A DNA stretch of 64,000 nucleotides from Aselliscus stoliczkanus. Its lineage: Eukaryota; Chordata; Mammalia; Chiroptera; Hipposideridae. The position numbers and the translations under genes are program-made. Positions 35,105 through 46,200 of this stretch are shown here, piece after piece; the first letter of the stretch is position 1, and each line of letters starts with the position of its first letter. Where the stretch lies: NCBI GenBank assembly GCA_033961575.1, contig CM066727.1:1247501-1311500 (forward strand), given 5' to 3'. The notes below the pieces were generated by a model that did no database searches, was not told the DNA's origin, and was given only the letters and a program-made list of their open reading frames with translations.

Positions 35105-36405
35105 TTGAGTTGTCGGAAAAGTCATGACACATGTTTGCAACAGATGGCACTAGTTCATTTTTGGAAGTACTAGAAAGCACTAGTTCATTTAGGAAGTATG
35201 CATCTATGTTATTGTTATGTCATGTGAGAGCTGACAGTTCTAGCTTCATTCTAAAAAAAATTGAATGATTTGGTTGAGTTTTGGAGAATTTACAAGTTGA
35301 AGATGAAAGACCAAGCTGTGCATTTTTGCCATATTTTACTGTTTTACTTCCATAAAGTGAAGAATGAGCATCAAGCTTGTGAAAAGTTGCATAAAGTTTA
35401 TGGTGACAATGCCCTACAAGAACGTCAGTGCCAACGATGGTTCACAAAACTCCATGCTGGTGATTCTGATCTCAATGACACTCCTTGGTCAGGGAGGCCT
35501 ACCGAGGTTGATGACGACAAAATAAAGGCATTGATCTAGTCAAACCCACATTACACGACATGAGAGATTGCAGAAACATTGAACATCCATCATTCAAGCG
35601 TTCATGACCACCTGAAGAAGCTGGGATATGTAAGCAAGCTCGATATGTGGGTTCCACATGAACTCAGAGAAGTTCATTTGAAGGCGTGTATAAACATCTG
35701 CAATATGCTCATTAAACGTGAGGAAAACGATCCTTTTTTGAAGCGACTGATAGCTGGTGATGAGAAGTGGATTGTTTACAACAATGTGGTGAGCAAAGAG
35801 TCTTGGTCCCAATGTGATGATTGGCCTCAGAAGACATCAAAAGCAAACATTCATTAGAGGAAGGTTATGCTGTCAGTGTGGTGGGATTTTAAAGGTGTCG
35901 TATTTTTCGAGCTCCTACCAAGGAACCAAACAATCAATTCGAATGTGTACTGTCAGCAATTGGACAGTTTGCATGAATCCATCATCCAGAAACGTCCAGA
36001 GCTTGTTAACTGTAAAGGAGTTGGGTTCCATCATGACAACGCGAGACCACACACAAGTTTGATCACCCGTCAAAAATTACAGGAGCTTGGATGGGATGTG
36101 TTGCCACACCCACCATACTCACCTGACCTTGTGCCATCAGATTTCCACTTGTTTCGTTCTTTTCAAAACTCCTTGCGTGGTATAACGTTCAATACAGATG
36201 AGGCTGTAAATCAGCACCTTGTTCAGTTTTTTGCAAATAAAGACAGGCCCTTCTATGAACAAGGAATTATAAAGCTCACGGAAAGATGGCAAAAGGTTAT
36301 CGAACAAAATGGGCACTATATCATTGATTGATCTTTGTACTTTATATAAATAAACGACCTTTGAAAAACATAGACAAAGATGCCATGACTTTTCTGACAA
36401 CCCAA
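35105..36405 (+). mobile_element. Complete mariner transposon, 1301 bp
   Basis: Left terminal repeat 'ttgagttgtcggaaaagtca' and right end 'tgacttttctgacaacccaa' are inverted copies with two or three differences. TA flanks both ends (35103-35104 and 36406-36407), as expected for Tc1/mariner. The single interior frame encodes a DD34D transposase with three stop codons (listed separately). Length is the family standard of about 1.3 kb with no visible large deletion. The inserted site touches the target duplication of the SINE at 34646. Mariners in mammals are usually attributed to horizontal transfer; that is family knowledge, not shown here. Confidence 0.95.
35303..36331 (+). pseudogene. Mariner (DD34D) transposase, inactivated by three stop codons
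   Basis: One reading frame runs 343 codons from a plausible start at 35303 (MKDQ...; an upstream in-frame ATG exists at 35261) to the stop at 36331. It has no frameshift, but in-frame stops lie at 35537 (TAG), about 35564 (TGA) and 35855 (TAG). Seen in order: N-terminal helix-turn-helix region (ILLFYFHKVKNEHQA, CQRWFTKL, SGRPTEVDDD), linker motif WVPHEL, first aspartate in AGDEKW, second in HHDNARPHT, YSPDL, third in PSDFHLF. Between the second and third aspartates I count exactly 34 residues, the mariner signature. The catalytic triad is therefore intact while translation is not. The usual family length is about 340-350 residues. Confidence 0.93.
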
Positions 36406-36415
36406 TATTTCTTTT

Positions 36416-36526
36416 CTTTTCTTTTTTTTTTTTGAGGGCAGTGTCACCGGCCCTCACATGTGGGACCGAACTGGGGCCGCTGGCTTCCCAAGCCAGCGCT
36501 TAACCACCGCGCCACTCGGCCGGCCC
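36416..36526 (-). mobile_element. tRNA-derived SINE, short form
   Basis: Reverse complement of the short SINE: 'tttcttttctttt' tail, 'gagggcagtgtcaccggccc', 'aactggggccgctggc', ending 'cactcggccggccc'. It lies ten bases after the mariner's right TA. A clear target-site duplication is not visible, so the 5' edge is approximate. Confidence 0.9.
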
Positions 36527-36905
36527 TTCTTTATTGAAATTAAATTTATTAGGGGAACATTGGTTAACAACATATCAATTTCAGGTGCTCAACTTCATAG
36601 TACGACGTCTCTGTGCCCCACTGCGTGCACACCCCCAAAGACCAGACTCCCTTTGTCACCATATATTTGACCCCTTCACCCTCTTCATCCTCTCCCCACC
36701 CCCACTTCTTCCCTGGTAACCACCATTCTGTTCTCTGTGTCTATGAGTTTGTTTATTTTGTTTGTTCATTTGTTGGTTTCGCATCAACATAGATGGATCT
36801 TAGAGTATGAGGCTAAGTTAAATAAGTTAGATGGAAAAGGATAAAACTGTAGGATTTTACTTACACGTGGGATATAAATCAAAAGCAATGCACTATTTCT
36901 AAAAG
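36527..36905 (-). mobile_element. L1 3' UTR fragment with an inverted upstream piece
   Basis: 36527-36789 is reverse-strand L1 3' UTR ('aatttcaggtgctcaacttc', 'accaccattctgttctctgt', 'tatgagtttgtttattttgt'). From about 36790 the orientation flips: 'atggatcttagagtatgagg', 'aagttaaataagttagat' and 'cacgtgggatataaatc' are plus-strand L1 3' UTR sequence lying just upstream in the element. This fits a second 5'-inverted L1, smaller and older than the one at 12.46 kb. Confidence 0.7.
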
Positions 36906-37059
36906 ATGCTTAATGGACAGGAGAATTAAAATCAGTATATATTATCATTACATTGTTATTACTGAATATAATTCAGGATCATTTACTTCTTTTCCTTTTC
37001 TAAAACACCAATGTATTAAATATTACATTCCCAAATACAGAAGTGTCGACATAAGAAAC

Positions 37060-37700
37060 ATGCAATCCTGTAAAGAAGTTTAATGAGTTTATTTGAGACA
37101 AACTGACAACAATTGTTGGGAAGCAAAGTCTCCACAGATTGAGAAAATGCTCCAGAAAATGGCCATTTTGCAGATTATTTTATACATTAGAATCAAAGGA
37201 GGAAGGTTACATGAAATCCATTGGTGTTAGATTAAAGGGCTGCGAGAGAGCAAAGCGGGGAAATCTCTGGGATTGGATAAAAGTAAATTGGAGAGACAGG
37301 TACTTATTTTACATAGGTGGTGCAGGATAGTTAACAGTTAGTTTCTAACAGCATGTAGAGATGGTAATCGGGGGACAAGAGCAACAATGGGGGGTCTGTA
37401 GTTTCCTGCTCTGGTGGGAGGTTGTGTCCTGAGGGGTCCAGAAAAAGGATTCACTTGGACATTCCGAGGATATGTTATCTTAGATGCAAAAAGACAATAG
37501 ACAGGCTCAATTCAGGTAAACCATGACCATTCTCAAGGAAGCTATAGGCCAAGGATGTGACTACTCACCGTGGTCCACTTCTAGTTAGAAATTTTTGTGT
37601 TCAGACCATCTATGTGGTTAATTTTGGTCTCTGAGTTTGTAGGACCTCCGTGAGCTTGTCAGGTTTGGTATGTGGCTCCTTTTTCATCCACAGAAATAAA
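37060..37700 (-). mobile_element. Possible LTR relic
   Basis: On the minus strand 'tttgtctcaaataaactc' followed by 'attaaacttctttacagg' looks like an LTR polyadenylation signal and end, preceded by several hundred bases without L1 or SINE features. I cannot assign a family; it may be unrelated sequence. Confidence 0.3.
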
Positions 37701-37915
37701 CTACAGAAATACAGATAACTATCTGTATATCTAGATAGACATAATCTATATCTACAAAGATAACTCTATAAATATTAATATCTATGTATAGATATCTGTA
37801 TATCTGTATACATGTAGATCTCTATATATCTGTATACCTTGATATATAGCTTTCTTTCTTTACATATACTCACACGTACATACATAGTATATCTATCTGA
37901 TATCTATGAGTAGAA
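37700..37915. repeat. Degenerate TATC/TATA microsatellite
   Basis: Runs of 'gatatctgtatatctgtata', 'tctatatatctgtatacc' and 'tatctatctgatatctatga' form an impure tetranucleotide-like repeat, strongly diverged. Confidence 0.7.
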
Positions 37916-40429
37916 AGGTACGTAAGTAAGGTATCAGTTGAGAGCTACAGGGAAATCAAGATATTAGTTCAGAGGGAAATTAGATTTTCTACATAGAGGA
38001 ACCAATAAAACGGTGGCTATTAGGTGCAGAAATGCTGAAAGAGAGAGTGGTATAATTTCTTGCTGAACTGCTGACACCTTGATGTTTTCAGGTCCCTGAC
38101 CTCTCAGTTGCCACACGGCTCCAGGTGACAGACAATAGACACCTCACCACCTGCATTGAAAACACAGACCTATCGCCATGGGTGGAGAAAATGTATAATT
38201 ACTTTCTGAGTAGGTCAAGTTGATACCCTGAATAAATTTGAACAGCATTCTTATTCATCAGTTACAAGCTACGAATATGCGAGTGGCAAAAGAGGCAAAA
38301 GAAACAAACAGGAAACACCTTAGAGAAGAAATCCGAGTGGCAAAAAAAATGTAGTCAGCCCTCTTAAAGTAAGAAGCTAGGGAAAGATCCCATCTGATTG
38401 GCAACATGTAAGTCTGAAAGTTTCAAGTTCTGTTTAGGACTCAATGCAACTAGAGAAAAAATACACATTGCTGTGAGGGAGTGAGTATAAGTGCATTTGT
38501 GAGAGTGGCCTGGGCCCCCTTACATTAAAAATGTGCATTTTCTGTGACCCAGAAATGCTTTCTGTGTGTGTGCCAAGGAGTATTAATTATATAATAAAGA
38601 ATTATATACTTATAAGGCATAAATGCACATCAATAATTACTACATGGATGCCTCATCAGCACCCAACTCAGGACACTGTTAGCTGTGAGAAAGGGTGATG
38701 CAGTCGATGAGGGAATTGCAAGCGCTGTGATAGCAAAAAAATCCCAAAGTTCCAGGGCTTTTCTAAATGGAAACAGCGGACAAGGAGGAAGGCACAAAGA
38801 GCAAAGGCATCACGTGACAGTTTGTAGAAAACGTTCTATGAGGAAGCGTGGAACCTGCAAAGCCAGGTGAGGATATGTAAGCGCTGTTTGTATTCCTATT
38901 TCTAGGATTTCGTCTTTTAAATTTTGAAATATTTTTTTAAAGGCTTTAATTGCATCCAATAGAACGATGGTCACACAGCTACCCACCTGAGACCTGACAC
39001 CTGTGGCTGCCGACTCCTGGTGTCCTTGTCTCCTATGCACCAACCCCTCAAAGAAAAACGGTCTTTGCATGGCTGCACTGACCTCACACACTCACTTTAC
39101 TAATTATTTTGTACTTCACTTGCTCCCTTTGTTCTGAATAAGATATGAAAAAGAAATCCTCCCTCATTCATTTTTCTCTCACACAACCTGCTATAAATCG
39201 AGTATGAGTGCCCATCCCCACCGCCACCCCATGGCCTGGGATGAGAAATAAAACTACTCTTCACACAACACACTGAAACTGACATGCTTCTTACATCCCT
39301 TATCATCCTGTTAGTGAGTATGTATCCCACTGAAGATGGATGCCACATGCAGGCTGGGGTCTCGGGAGATGGAGAGTGAGGTAGGAGATACTAATTAGGA
39401 GCCAGCACTGATACAGGCACAGGGGACATTCGGGATGGGGCCCGGCCACAGCTGAGCTTTGGCAAGGTCCCTAGGCATGGTCCACCGAGGGACGCGGTGG
39501 CCCGCTCGCTGGGGCAGTTCCTCCGCAGTGCACTGAGGCAGCTCTCCGGCCACACAGCTGCCAGATTAGGAAGTCGGTACTGTAACCGCTTCGGAGAGCA
39601 AGGATGAGCCTATGCTTTTTGCTTACAGAAATCCACTCCAACCCAAATCTTACTGAGAACTGGAAATGCAAACGCTGTCTAAGGAAAATTTAAAAAGCTG
39701 TTATTCCAAATTACAATGCAACACATGGACTCATAGATGTTTCGTGCTTCAAATAAGAGCACACAAATGCGAGGGCCAAAACAAAAACAAAAAACAACAA
39801 CCAACAAACCAAACAAACAAAACCCCTCCCAAAAAACAAAAAAAGCCTATGCTACAGATCTCAAGATCTCAATAAATGTGGGAAGAATACATTTCTCCAA
39901 ATTAAAACTGTTATAGGAACAAAACCAATAATTCTTTGGAACAAGAGGGCAGGATGAAAGGCTGGCTAGTTTGGGGAGGTAAATAGGAATATGAATAACT
40001 CCTTTAATATCTTGATACAAAAACATCTTCAAAACCTTATTAATTGGAAAACCAAGAGGAAGAAAAGGACAGTACATCAAACTTGCTCCAGTTTATGTAA
40101 AATGGAGAACGATGATATTGTAACTGTAGCTACATGAGCCTTTGTTTTTATGTGAATGAAGACATGGTAGGGCTGCATTACACAACCAATGAAAGAACAG
40201 CCCTTAACAGGCTATGGGGAGTGGTGCTCGTGTGACTGAGGGTCAAGTTACACCCAGACAGTGTGACACACGGAAAGTTCCGTGGAATTCCTCTGTAGTT
40301 AGTTATGCCTGAGTTTTATCACATGGACAGGGAATTTTATTTTACACTGTTTGCATTTACTGAGATGATCTTAGGTTTTCTTTATTCTCTCAGGATGGCA
40401 CATGGCATTGATGGATTTGTGAACACGGA
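37916..40429. other. Unassigned 2.5 kb
   Basis: No named repeat or gene. An A-rich simple stretch ('aacaaccaacaaaccaaac') lies at about 39778-39846. Minus-strand frames at 38810-39091 and 39100-39348 show no domains. Confidence 0.4.
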
Positions 40430-40990
40430 ATGAGTCTTTCTTCCCATTACTAACTGAGCTTGGTCATGATACAGTGCTTCTTTATGTATCACTAAATTTG
40501 ATTTGCTAATATTTTGTTGAAAATATCTGCGTTGATGTCCAGAGGGCATATTTCTCTATACTTTATTTTATCCATGTATCTTCTTTTGTCTTTGTCAGGT
40601 TTTGATGTCATGTGATAGTAATTCTGGGCTCACAAATGAATTGACAAGTTATTGATTCTTTTATTGAATTGAGGTATCATTACAAATAGTAGAAGTGCAG
40701 ATATCAAGTGTGCAGGCCAATGAGTTTTGACAAAACTGAGAGCACTGGCCCCCGTATGAGTTATAGAACATACCTATCATCCTAGCCATCCCCTGCACAA
40801 GGTTTCTCCTCAGAGTTATCCGCTTTTCTGATTTCTATTACCATAAATTTGTTTTGGCCATTCTGGAACTTATGTGAAGAGTATATATAATACACTCCTC
40901 TTCTCTGTCTGGCTGTTTTCAATAAACAGAGTATTTTTCAGAGTTAGCCATTACTTTATACATTATAATGTTTGGGTTTGAAAGTATTGG
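40430..40990 (-). mobile_element. Old L1 fragments, two pieces
   Basis: 40430-40650 is reverse-strand L1 ORF2 ('tgatttgctaatattttgtt', 'gaaaatatctgcgttgatg', 'tttgtcaggttttgatgtca'). 40655-40990 is reverse-strand L1 3' UTR ('ttgaattgaggtatcat', 'gagttttgacaaaact', 'ttactttatacattataatg'). Their order is the opposite of one continuous element, so they are two insertions or a rearrangement. Confidence 0.65.
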
Positions 40991-41399
40991 AATGCATCAT
41001 AATACCAAATGCTGAAATAACATACTAAATGAAAACCTAGAATTTAAAAAAGACAAAGGTATCCCGACAGCAAGAAAACATGTGCCTGGAGGGATTATCA
41101 CTGCTCAAACGACATCATCGCACATCTGAGCCATTTTGCATGACTTTTCAATTGAAAAAAGATCTTTCATGCAAAACTGGAAAATCATGTAAATCTAAAG
41201 AGTCCTTAAACAATGAGAGCATGACCCAAAAGTCTTCCACCTAATTTGCCCTTCGGGTATGAGGGGCGACGGCTTCCTGAATGTGCCAGCATGCCAGCCA
41301 CGGCACCCTCACCACGACTCCTTGGGGGAAATAAAGCGACTGAAAGATAAACCAACCCGGATATGAATGGTAGAGCATCTGCAAAGGATTAACGATGGA
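40991..41399. other. Unassigned sequence
   Basis: Nothing recognised. Confidence 0.4.
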
Positions 41400-41960
41400 T
41401 GCTGAATCCCTTCTCTAGTAGGAACAAGAAAATATAATGTTCTCTGCTGAATGTAAATATTTTACAATTTGACAATATAGAATAAATATAACCAACACAT
41501 TTAGGAAGAAAAGTTACTGCCAGGTGTCAAAAGCCATGCTGGAAGCTGAAACTTCAAGTAGTCCAGAGTATGGTTTCTAGTTACATAAATGTGAATAATA
41601 ATACAAATAATATAATAAACTGAATATTTGTTGTGGAGAGAAGGAAGAGAGAGGCTGGAAAGGGAAAATTAGACATGTATACTAATTTTGTTATTGCTCA
41701 TTATAGTCTATATATGTCATAGACAAAAAAAATTAAACATATAAATTTGTAAATATAAATATAAACAAATTATCTCTCAAATTTACTAGAAGAAATACAA
41801 GGAACAAAGCAAATAAAGCAGATACAATACAGAGAAAGGTTCAAAAAACTCAATAAAAATGTAAAGTACAACATAAAATTATAACTGAATAGAAGAAAGG
41901 TGTACTTATCATGTCAATGAATATCAATTGACTGAATTGAGCTATTTTTAAAAAAATGAC
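41400..41960 (+). mobile_element. Possible old L1 relic, A-rich
   Basis: A-rich plus strand with 'aatttactagaagaaatac', 'gaacaaagcaaataaagcag' and 'caatgaatatcaattgact' has the composition and phrases of old L1 ORF1/ORF2 spacer sequence. The assignment rests partly on composition. Confidence 0.35.
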
Positions 41961-42639
41961 TCCGGTTAGGTCACAAAGAGGGCTCCGCCCTCTCCCCCCG
42001 AGTCTTCACTGTTTGGGCCAGAATTACCTCCCTCTTCTGCACTGAGCAGTGTATCCTGCCCTGTTGGCATGTTGGAGGAGAAAACATATTCCTAACTATG
42101 TTTTCTTTATTTAAAAACTGTCTGGTTTTAATCCACTCTATTCTATAATAGTGTAGTACAACTAATACTTTGGTTTGCCACTATTATTCAAAATATTTTA
42201 AGAAAGACTGACTTGACCAGAGAACTAACAATGTTATGAGATCTGCTGGAATTTAACTCAGCTGTCAAGAGGAAAAAGAAGCCATCGGCCCTGTTGGGTA
42301 CCTACGGAATTTGCGTTTTTACGATAAAAGACAGCAAGAGGTCCAAAATAATAAACAAACAGAGCTCATTATTTCTCTGCTCCAGTTCGCTCTTCCTCCT
42401 GATTTCCGCTTCTGTGCAGCAGCTGACACCCCACTCGCTGCACTTGCACCCCCCTTCTGCCCCCATAAGCTTTCGTACCTGGCCTTCCCTACCTCCAGTC
42501 ACCTGAGACCTGGAAAAGCTCCGTAGCCATTGGCTGGCTTCCTCTCCAGGCTCTCAAGGCTTGACGTCATAGAAGATGACTTGCTTCCAAATCAGGTTTC
42601 CTAAAATACACTTTTGATAACATTGTCTCCTGCTATACT

Positions 42640-43165
42640 CGCATTCACAGTTCTCTCCAGCTTTTAACCATGAGAATGGCCTCTATGACCTTCCTCCAAT
42701 TCTATTGTCAACAGTTCCACTCCTCTCTCCGCTACAGGCAGTGATCACCAAAGATAATCATGCCATCTGCATCTTACTCATGCTGTCCAAACTTAGCCAA
42801 TCAGTGCAAAAACAAAAATAAGAACAAAAAACCAACAACAACAACAAACAAAACAAAACTATGGAGCGGGCCTATCAAACCCCAGCCTGAGAGCTACCTG
42901 TGTGATTCCCATCTGTATCCCAAACGTACTGAATCACTTGGTCTGTCTTCAAAGTCACATTCAAAGGCCACCTCTGGCCTGAACCTTTCATCAGCCCACA
43001 GGGCTCCCCAGTCAGGACTGACTGTTCACACCTGTGCACTCCATCAGGGTTTTTTTTCCCCACTCTTGTTCAAACTCATTAGTACATACTTTATGTATCT
43101 GTTTTCCCATTCACTAAAGAATTTGAACAGTAGCTGCTAAATAAATGTTTTTGGACCAAATGGGC
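42640..43165 (+). mobile_element. L2 LINE 3' end (probable), with (CAA)n at 42815-42860
   Basis: 'tcttcaaagtcacattcaaa', 'ggccacctctggcctgaac', 'tatgtatctgttttcccat' and the final 'gctgctaaataaatgttttt' follow the L2 3' end ('...caaatgtcacctc...gaggccttccctgacc...aataaatgtttg'). An interior A/C-rich simple repeat interrupts it. Confidence 0.5.
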
Positions 43166-44340
43166 TGTGTATCTGTAATGGTCCATGTAACAAAAGCACA
43201 TTTAGTGATAACTTATAACTGTTCTGAGAAAAATCGAACAAAATATATCAGCTTCCATTAATAACCTGCTTCAAAGGGAGCTAGTTTTCTATCCCAATTC
43301 TACTCGACCCTGATTCTTCTAATCAGACAGGAAAATGAGACTTACTTAATGTTTAGAATTTTCTTTTTCAAATATTTAAACTTGGAAGTGAGGAAACACT
43401 GTGACTGATATTCAGCAGCCACTGCAGACGCTCCCAGCCTGCGGGCTGCCTTTCCAGACGCACCCCCTGTGCCGCCTAATTCATATTGTATGAGTACCCA
43501 GCGGTGAGTACGCTCTGCCTTTCAACGAGCCAAGGATGGTCCTGCCCAGCGGCATTGATCCCGCTCCCAAGGCTGCCGTGCTTTTAAGCGAGAGCAGAGC
43601 ATACAGCCCACACCCTGGAGTTCACTCTTCCAAACAGAGCTTTAAAAACACTTTTTGCTGTAGGCATCTTCATTTCTGCAAGGCGAGGTGAAAGCTGGGC
43701 CCGGGTGCAGCGCCAGGCTTGCTGATTTGGGGCTATTTCTTGTGGGTTCTTAGAGGGGGAGGAGACGTGCCTGCGGACTCGTCTGCCTCCCACGGGGCAG
43801 AGTCTTGGCAATAATTCCATGGTGACCAAAACACATCTGTGCAGTTCTCTCCCCATTCAGAAAGCACCCCACCTCTGCCCCGCAGCCATGGGAGACAGAA
43901 ATCCAGCAGGCAGACGGCGTGTGGCTGGTGCGCGCAGGCCCCCAGGAGGCGCACAGGGCGGTGTTGCCCGCAGACTGCGTGAGCCCCGCAGCGGGCCGCA
44001 TCGTTTACAGGGCGAGTCTCCTGCAGCTTCCGGATCGGTGTGGTGTTGGCGGTGTCCACGGGTTTGGGGTCCCTTCCATCCGAGGGAGGGACTCAGCTTC
44101 TCTGGGGCGTTGCGGGGTGGAGCTGTGCCCCGTCAGCAGCTCTGGCTTGCACAGCAGCTGCCTTGGTCTCGCTTGTCCAGGCGCATCTTTGAACAGCTCC
44201 CAGCCCCCTCTACTCGCCCAGCGGCCCTAAACACCCGCAGGATGTCATGAGGCGTGGACAAAGGCTGCGTCTTAGGCTCGTAAGGCCTGTTCAGCTGGTG
44301 TGTTTCAAAGGAACCCCTTCTAAAATAAATTAACCCCCTG
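43166..44340. other. Unassigned, with a CpG-rich block at 43690-44260
   Basis: The right half is rich in G+C and CpG, unlike its surroundings, and carries open frames on both strands (43584-44059 minus, 43819-44250 plus). No domain, no clear splice signals, and no repeat I can name. Confidence 0.4.
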
Positions 44341-44364
44341 AATAATAATAATAATAATAATAAT
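44341..44364 (+). repeat. (AAT)8 microsatellite
   Basis: Eight perfect AAT units from 44341. Confidence 0.97.
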
Positions 44365-44573
44365 CCCCAAATTTTTGAGGTTAAAATGCTTTTCGTATAG
44401 TCGATAAGAATAAACAATAACTTTCCTAAGTTTTACTGCTGTTGACTTGACAAATCACACATTTTTCTGGACTTTATCGTCCTGTCATTTGAAGACGACA
44501 ATATTTTGGTTTTCAAAGTTTACTTTCTTTGCTACCTGGGCGGTAGATAGTGTCCCCATAAAGGCTTTCCATA

Positions 44574-44576
44574 CTT

Positions 44577-44615
<39 letters not shown>

Positions 44616-44663
44616 TCTATTTATTTATCTATTTATCTATTTATTTACTTACTTACTTACTTT
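44574..44663. repeat. (TTTA)n microsatellite in a SINE tail
   Basis: About 22 tetranucleotide units, mostly TTTA, with TCTA and CTTA variants toward the SINE body. Confidence 0.95.
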
Positions 44664-44759
44664 GAGGACAGTAGCACTGGCCCTCACATGTGGGACCCGA
44701 ACCGGGGCCGCTGGCTTCCCAAGCCAGCGCTTAACCACCGGGCCACTCGGCCGGCCCTA
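44581..44759 (-). mobile_element. tRNA-derived SINE, short form, tail expanded to (TTTA)n
   Basis: SINE body at about 44664-44758 in reverse: 'gaggacagtagcactggccc', 'aaccggggccgctggc', 'cactcggccggccc'. The A-tail (left side) has become TTTA repeats grading into TCTA and TTAC from about 44574 to 44663. Imperfect target duplication 'catacttttat' / 'catacatttaa' at 44570-44580 and 44760-44770. Confidence 0.9.
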
Positions 44760-44784
44760 CATACATTTAAAATGTTAAATGTAG

Positions 44785-45213
44785 GTCTGGCCGAGTGGCT
44801 CAATTGGTTGGGTTGGCTTGGGAGCGGGAGCTCTGAGCAGCAGGGCAGCCAGTTTGGTTCGCACATGGACCAGTGATGCTGCGCCCTCTACAACTAAGAT
44901 GGTGAAAAACAGCTCAACCTGGAGCTGGGCTACCAGTAAGTTGCCAGCGACAGTGTGGGCTGCCGTGGGCTGCCGTGGGGCTGCCGTGAGCTCCCGTGAG
45001 CTCCCGTGAGCAGCCATGAGTGTCCTGTAGCCAGCAAGAACTGCCATGAGCAGCCTGCAACCGACTGCCTCACCCGGGAAGAGCACCATGATCATAATAC
45101 CAACATGGGCCAGTGAAGCGACGTCCTCCACAACTAGACTGAAGAACAAAAGGACACCAACTTGTCTGTTCCCCTCCCCCAATTCCCCAATAAAATCTTT
45201 AAAAAAATAAAAA
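44785..45213 (+). mobile_element. tRNA-derived SINE, long VES-like form, alternative head
   Basis: Head 'tctggccgagtggctcaatt', then 'ctctgagcagcagggcagcc', 'tttggttcgcacatggacca', 'ctcaacctggagctgggcta', a body with several tandem 'gctgccgtggg' and 'gagctcccgt' units, then 'ccccaataaaatctttaaaa'. Target-site duplication 'gttaaatg[t/c]ag' at 44774-44784 and 45214-45224. It begins 26 bases after the preceding SINE. Confidence 0.93.
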
Positions 45214-45359
45214 GTTAAATGCAGCTAAAACAGAGGATCTAGGTTGTTTTTAATAATATAATTTATAGTTAAAAACCCTCCCACTAAAAAGAAAAAAAAC
45301 TCCAGCAACATATGGCTTTATCAGCTAATGCCTAATTAATTAAGAAATAATACCAATTA

Positions 45360-45691
45360 TAAAGAAGCTCTTCCATAAACAGAAGAGGGAACAATTATTC
45401 TCTTCACAAAACTAGAATTTTACTGCAAAAAAATCCGGACAGATATCTTTGATGAACAAAATACTACCAACTATATGCTTATGAAAATTGATTTGCCCAT
45501 CATTTACAAAATATTAGCAAATTGGATCCTTCAACGTATTAAAAAGATAATACATCATGACCGACTGTGTTTACTTCCAGTAATACACAATTTGAAATTC
45601 AAGCATTGTAATTCACCATTAAGAACTGAAGTATATGATCATCTTAATAGATGCACAAAAATTATTTGAAAAATTCAAAACAAGCTGCTTC
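45360..45691 (+). mobile_element. Old L1 ORF2 fragment
   Basis: 'tacaaaatattagcaaattg', 'aaaaagataatacatcatga', 'aactgaagtatatgatcatc' and 'atagatgcacaaaaattat' follow the L1 ORF2 reverse-transcriptase segment in order. It is interrupted by the next SINE, and short flanking pieces continue beyond 46077. Confidence 0.75.
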
Positions 45692-45706
45692 AAGATTAGA
45701 AGCACT

Positions 45707-46076
45707 TGGGGCCAGCCAAGTGGCTCAGTTGGTTAAAAGTTGGCTTAGAGCTCGTGCTCTGAGCAACAGGGCTGCCGGTTCAAATCCCATATGGGCCAGT
45801 GAACGCTGCACCCTAGCTGAGGTGTCACTGAGCTGCCAACAGGTGGCAGGATGGCTCAGCTGGTGTAACAACAAGATCGCCTGTTCAATGGTGGGCTACG
45901 CCCGCCCGCAACTGAGACTGAACACAGCACCTTGAGCTTAGAGGCCACGAGCTGTCGATGGGAACCCAGACAGCGACTGGCACCCTCCACAACGAAGATT
46001 GAAGAACAACAACTTGTCTGTTCCCCTTCCCTAATTCCCCTCCCCCAATTCCCCAATAAAATCTTTAAAGAAAAAA
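45707..46076 (+). mobile_element. tRNA-derived SINE, long VES-like form
   Basis: Head 'ggggccagccaagtggctca', 'gccggttcaaatcccatatg', 'aggtggcaggatggctcagc' (the point where the medium SINEs end), then 'gatcgcctgttcaatggtgg', 'gaccctccacaacgaag'-type segment and 'ccccaataaaatctttaaag'. Target-site duplication 'aagattagaagca[c/t]t' at 45692-45706 and 46077-46091, 14 of 15. Confidence 0.95.
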
Positions 46077-46105
46077 AAGATTAGAAGCATTATTCAAAAC
46101 CATTG

Positions 46106-46200
46106 TCTCTAGCGCTGGCTTGGGAAGCCAGCAGCCCCAGTTCGGGTCCCACATATGAAGGCCAGTGACACTGCCCTGAAAACAAAAAACAGAAAAACCC
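46106..46200 (+). mobile_element. tRNA-derived SINE, short form, 5'-truncated
   Basis: Begins inside the head at 'agcgctggcttgggaagcca', then 'gttcgggtcccacatatgaa', 'ggccagtgacactgccctg' and an A-rich tail. Exact 11-bp target-site duplication 'caaaaccattg' (46095-46105 and 46201-46211). The head with the A box is lost, so this copy could not be transcribed by RNA polymerase III from its own promoter. Confidence 0.93.
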
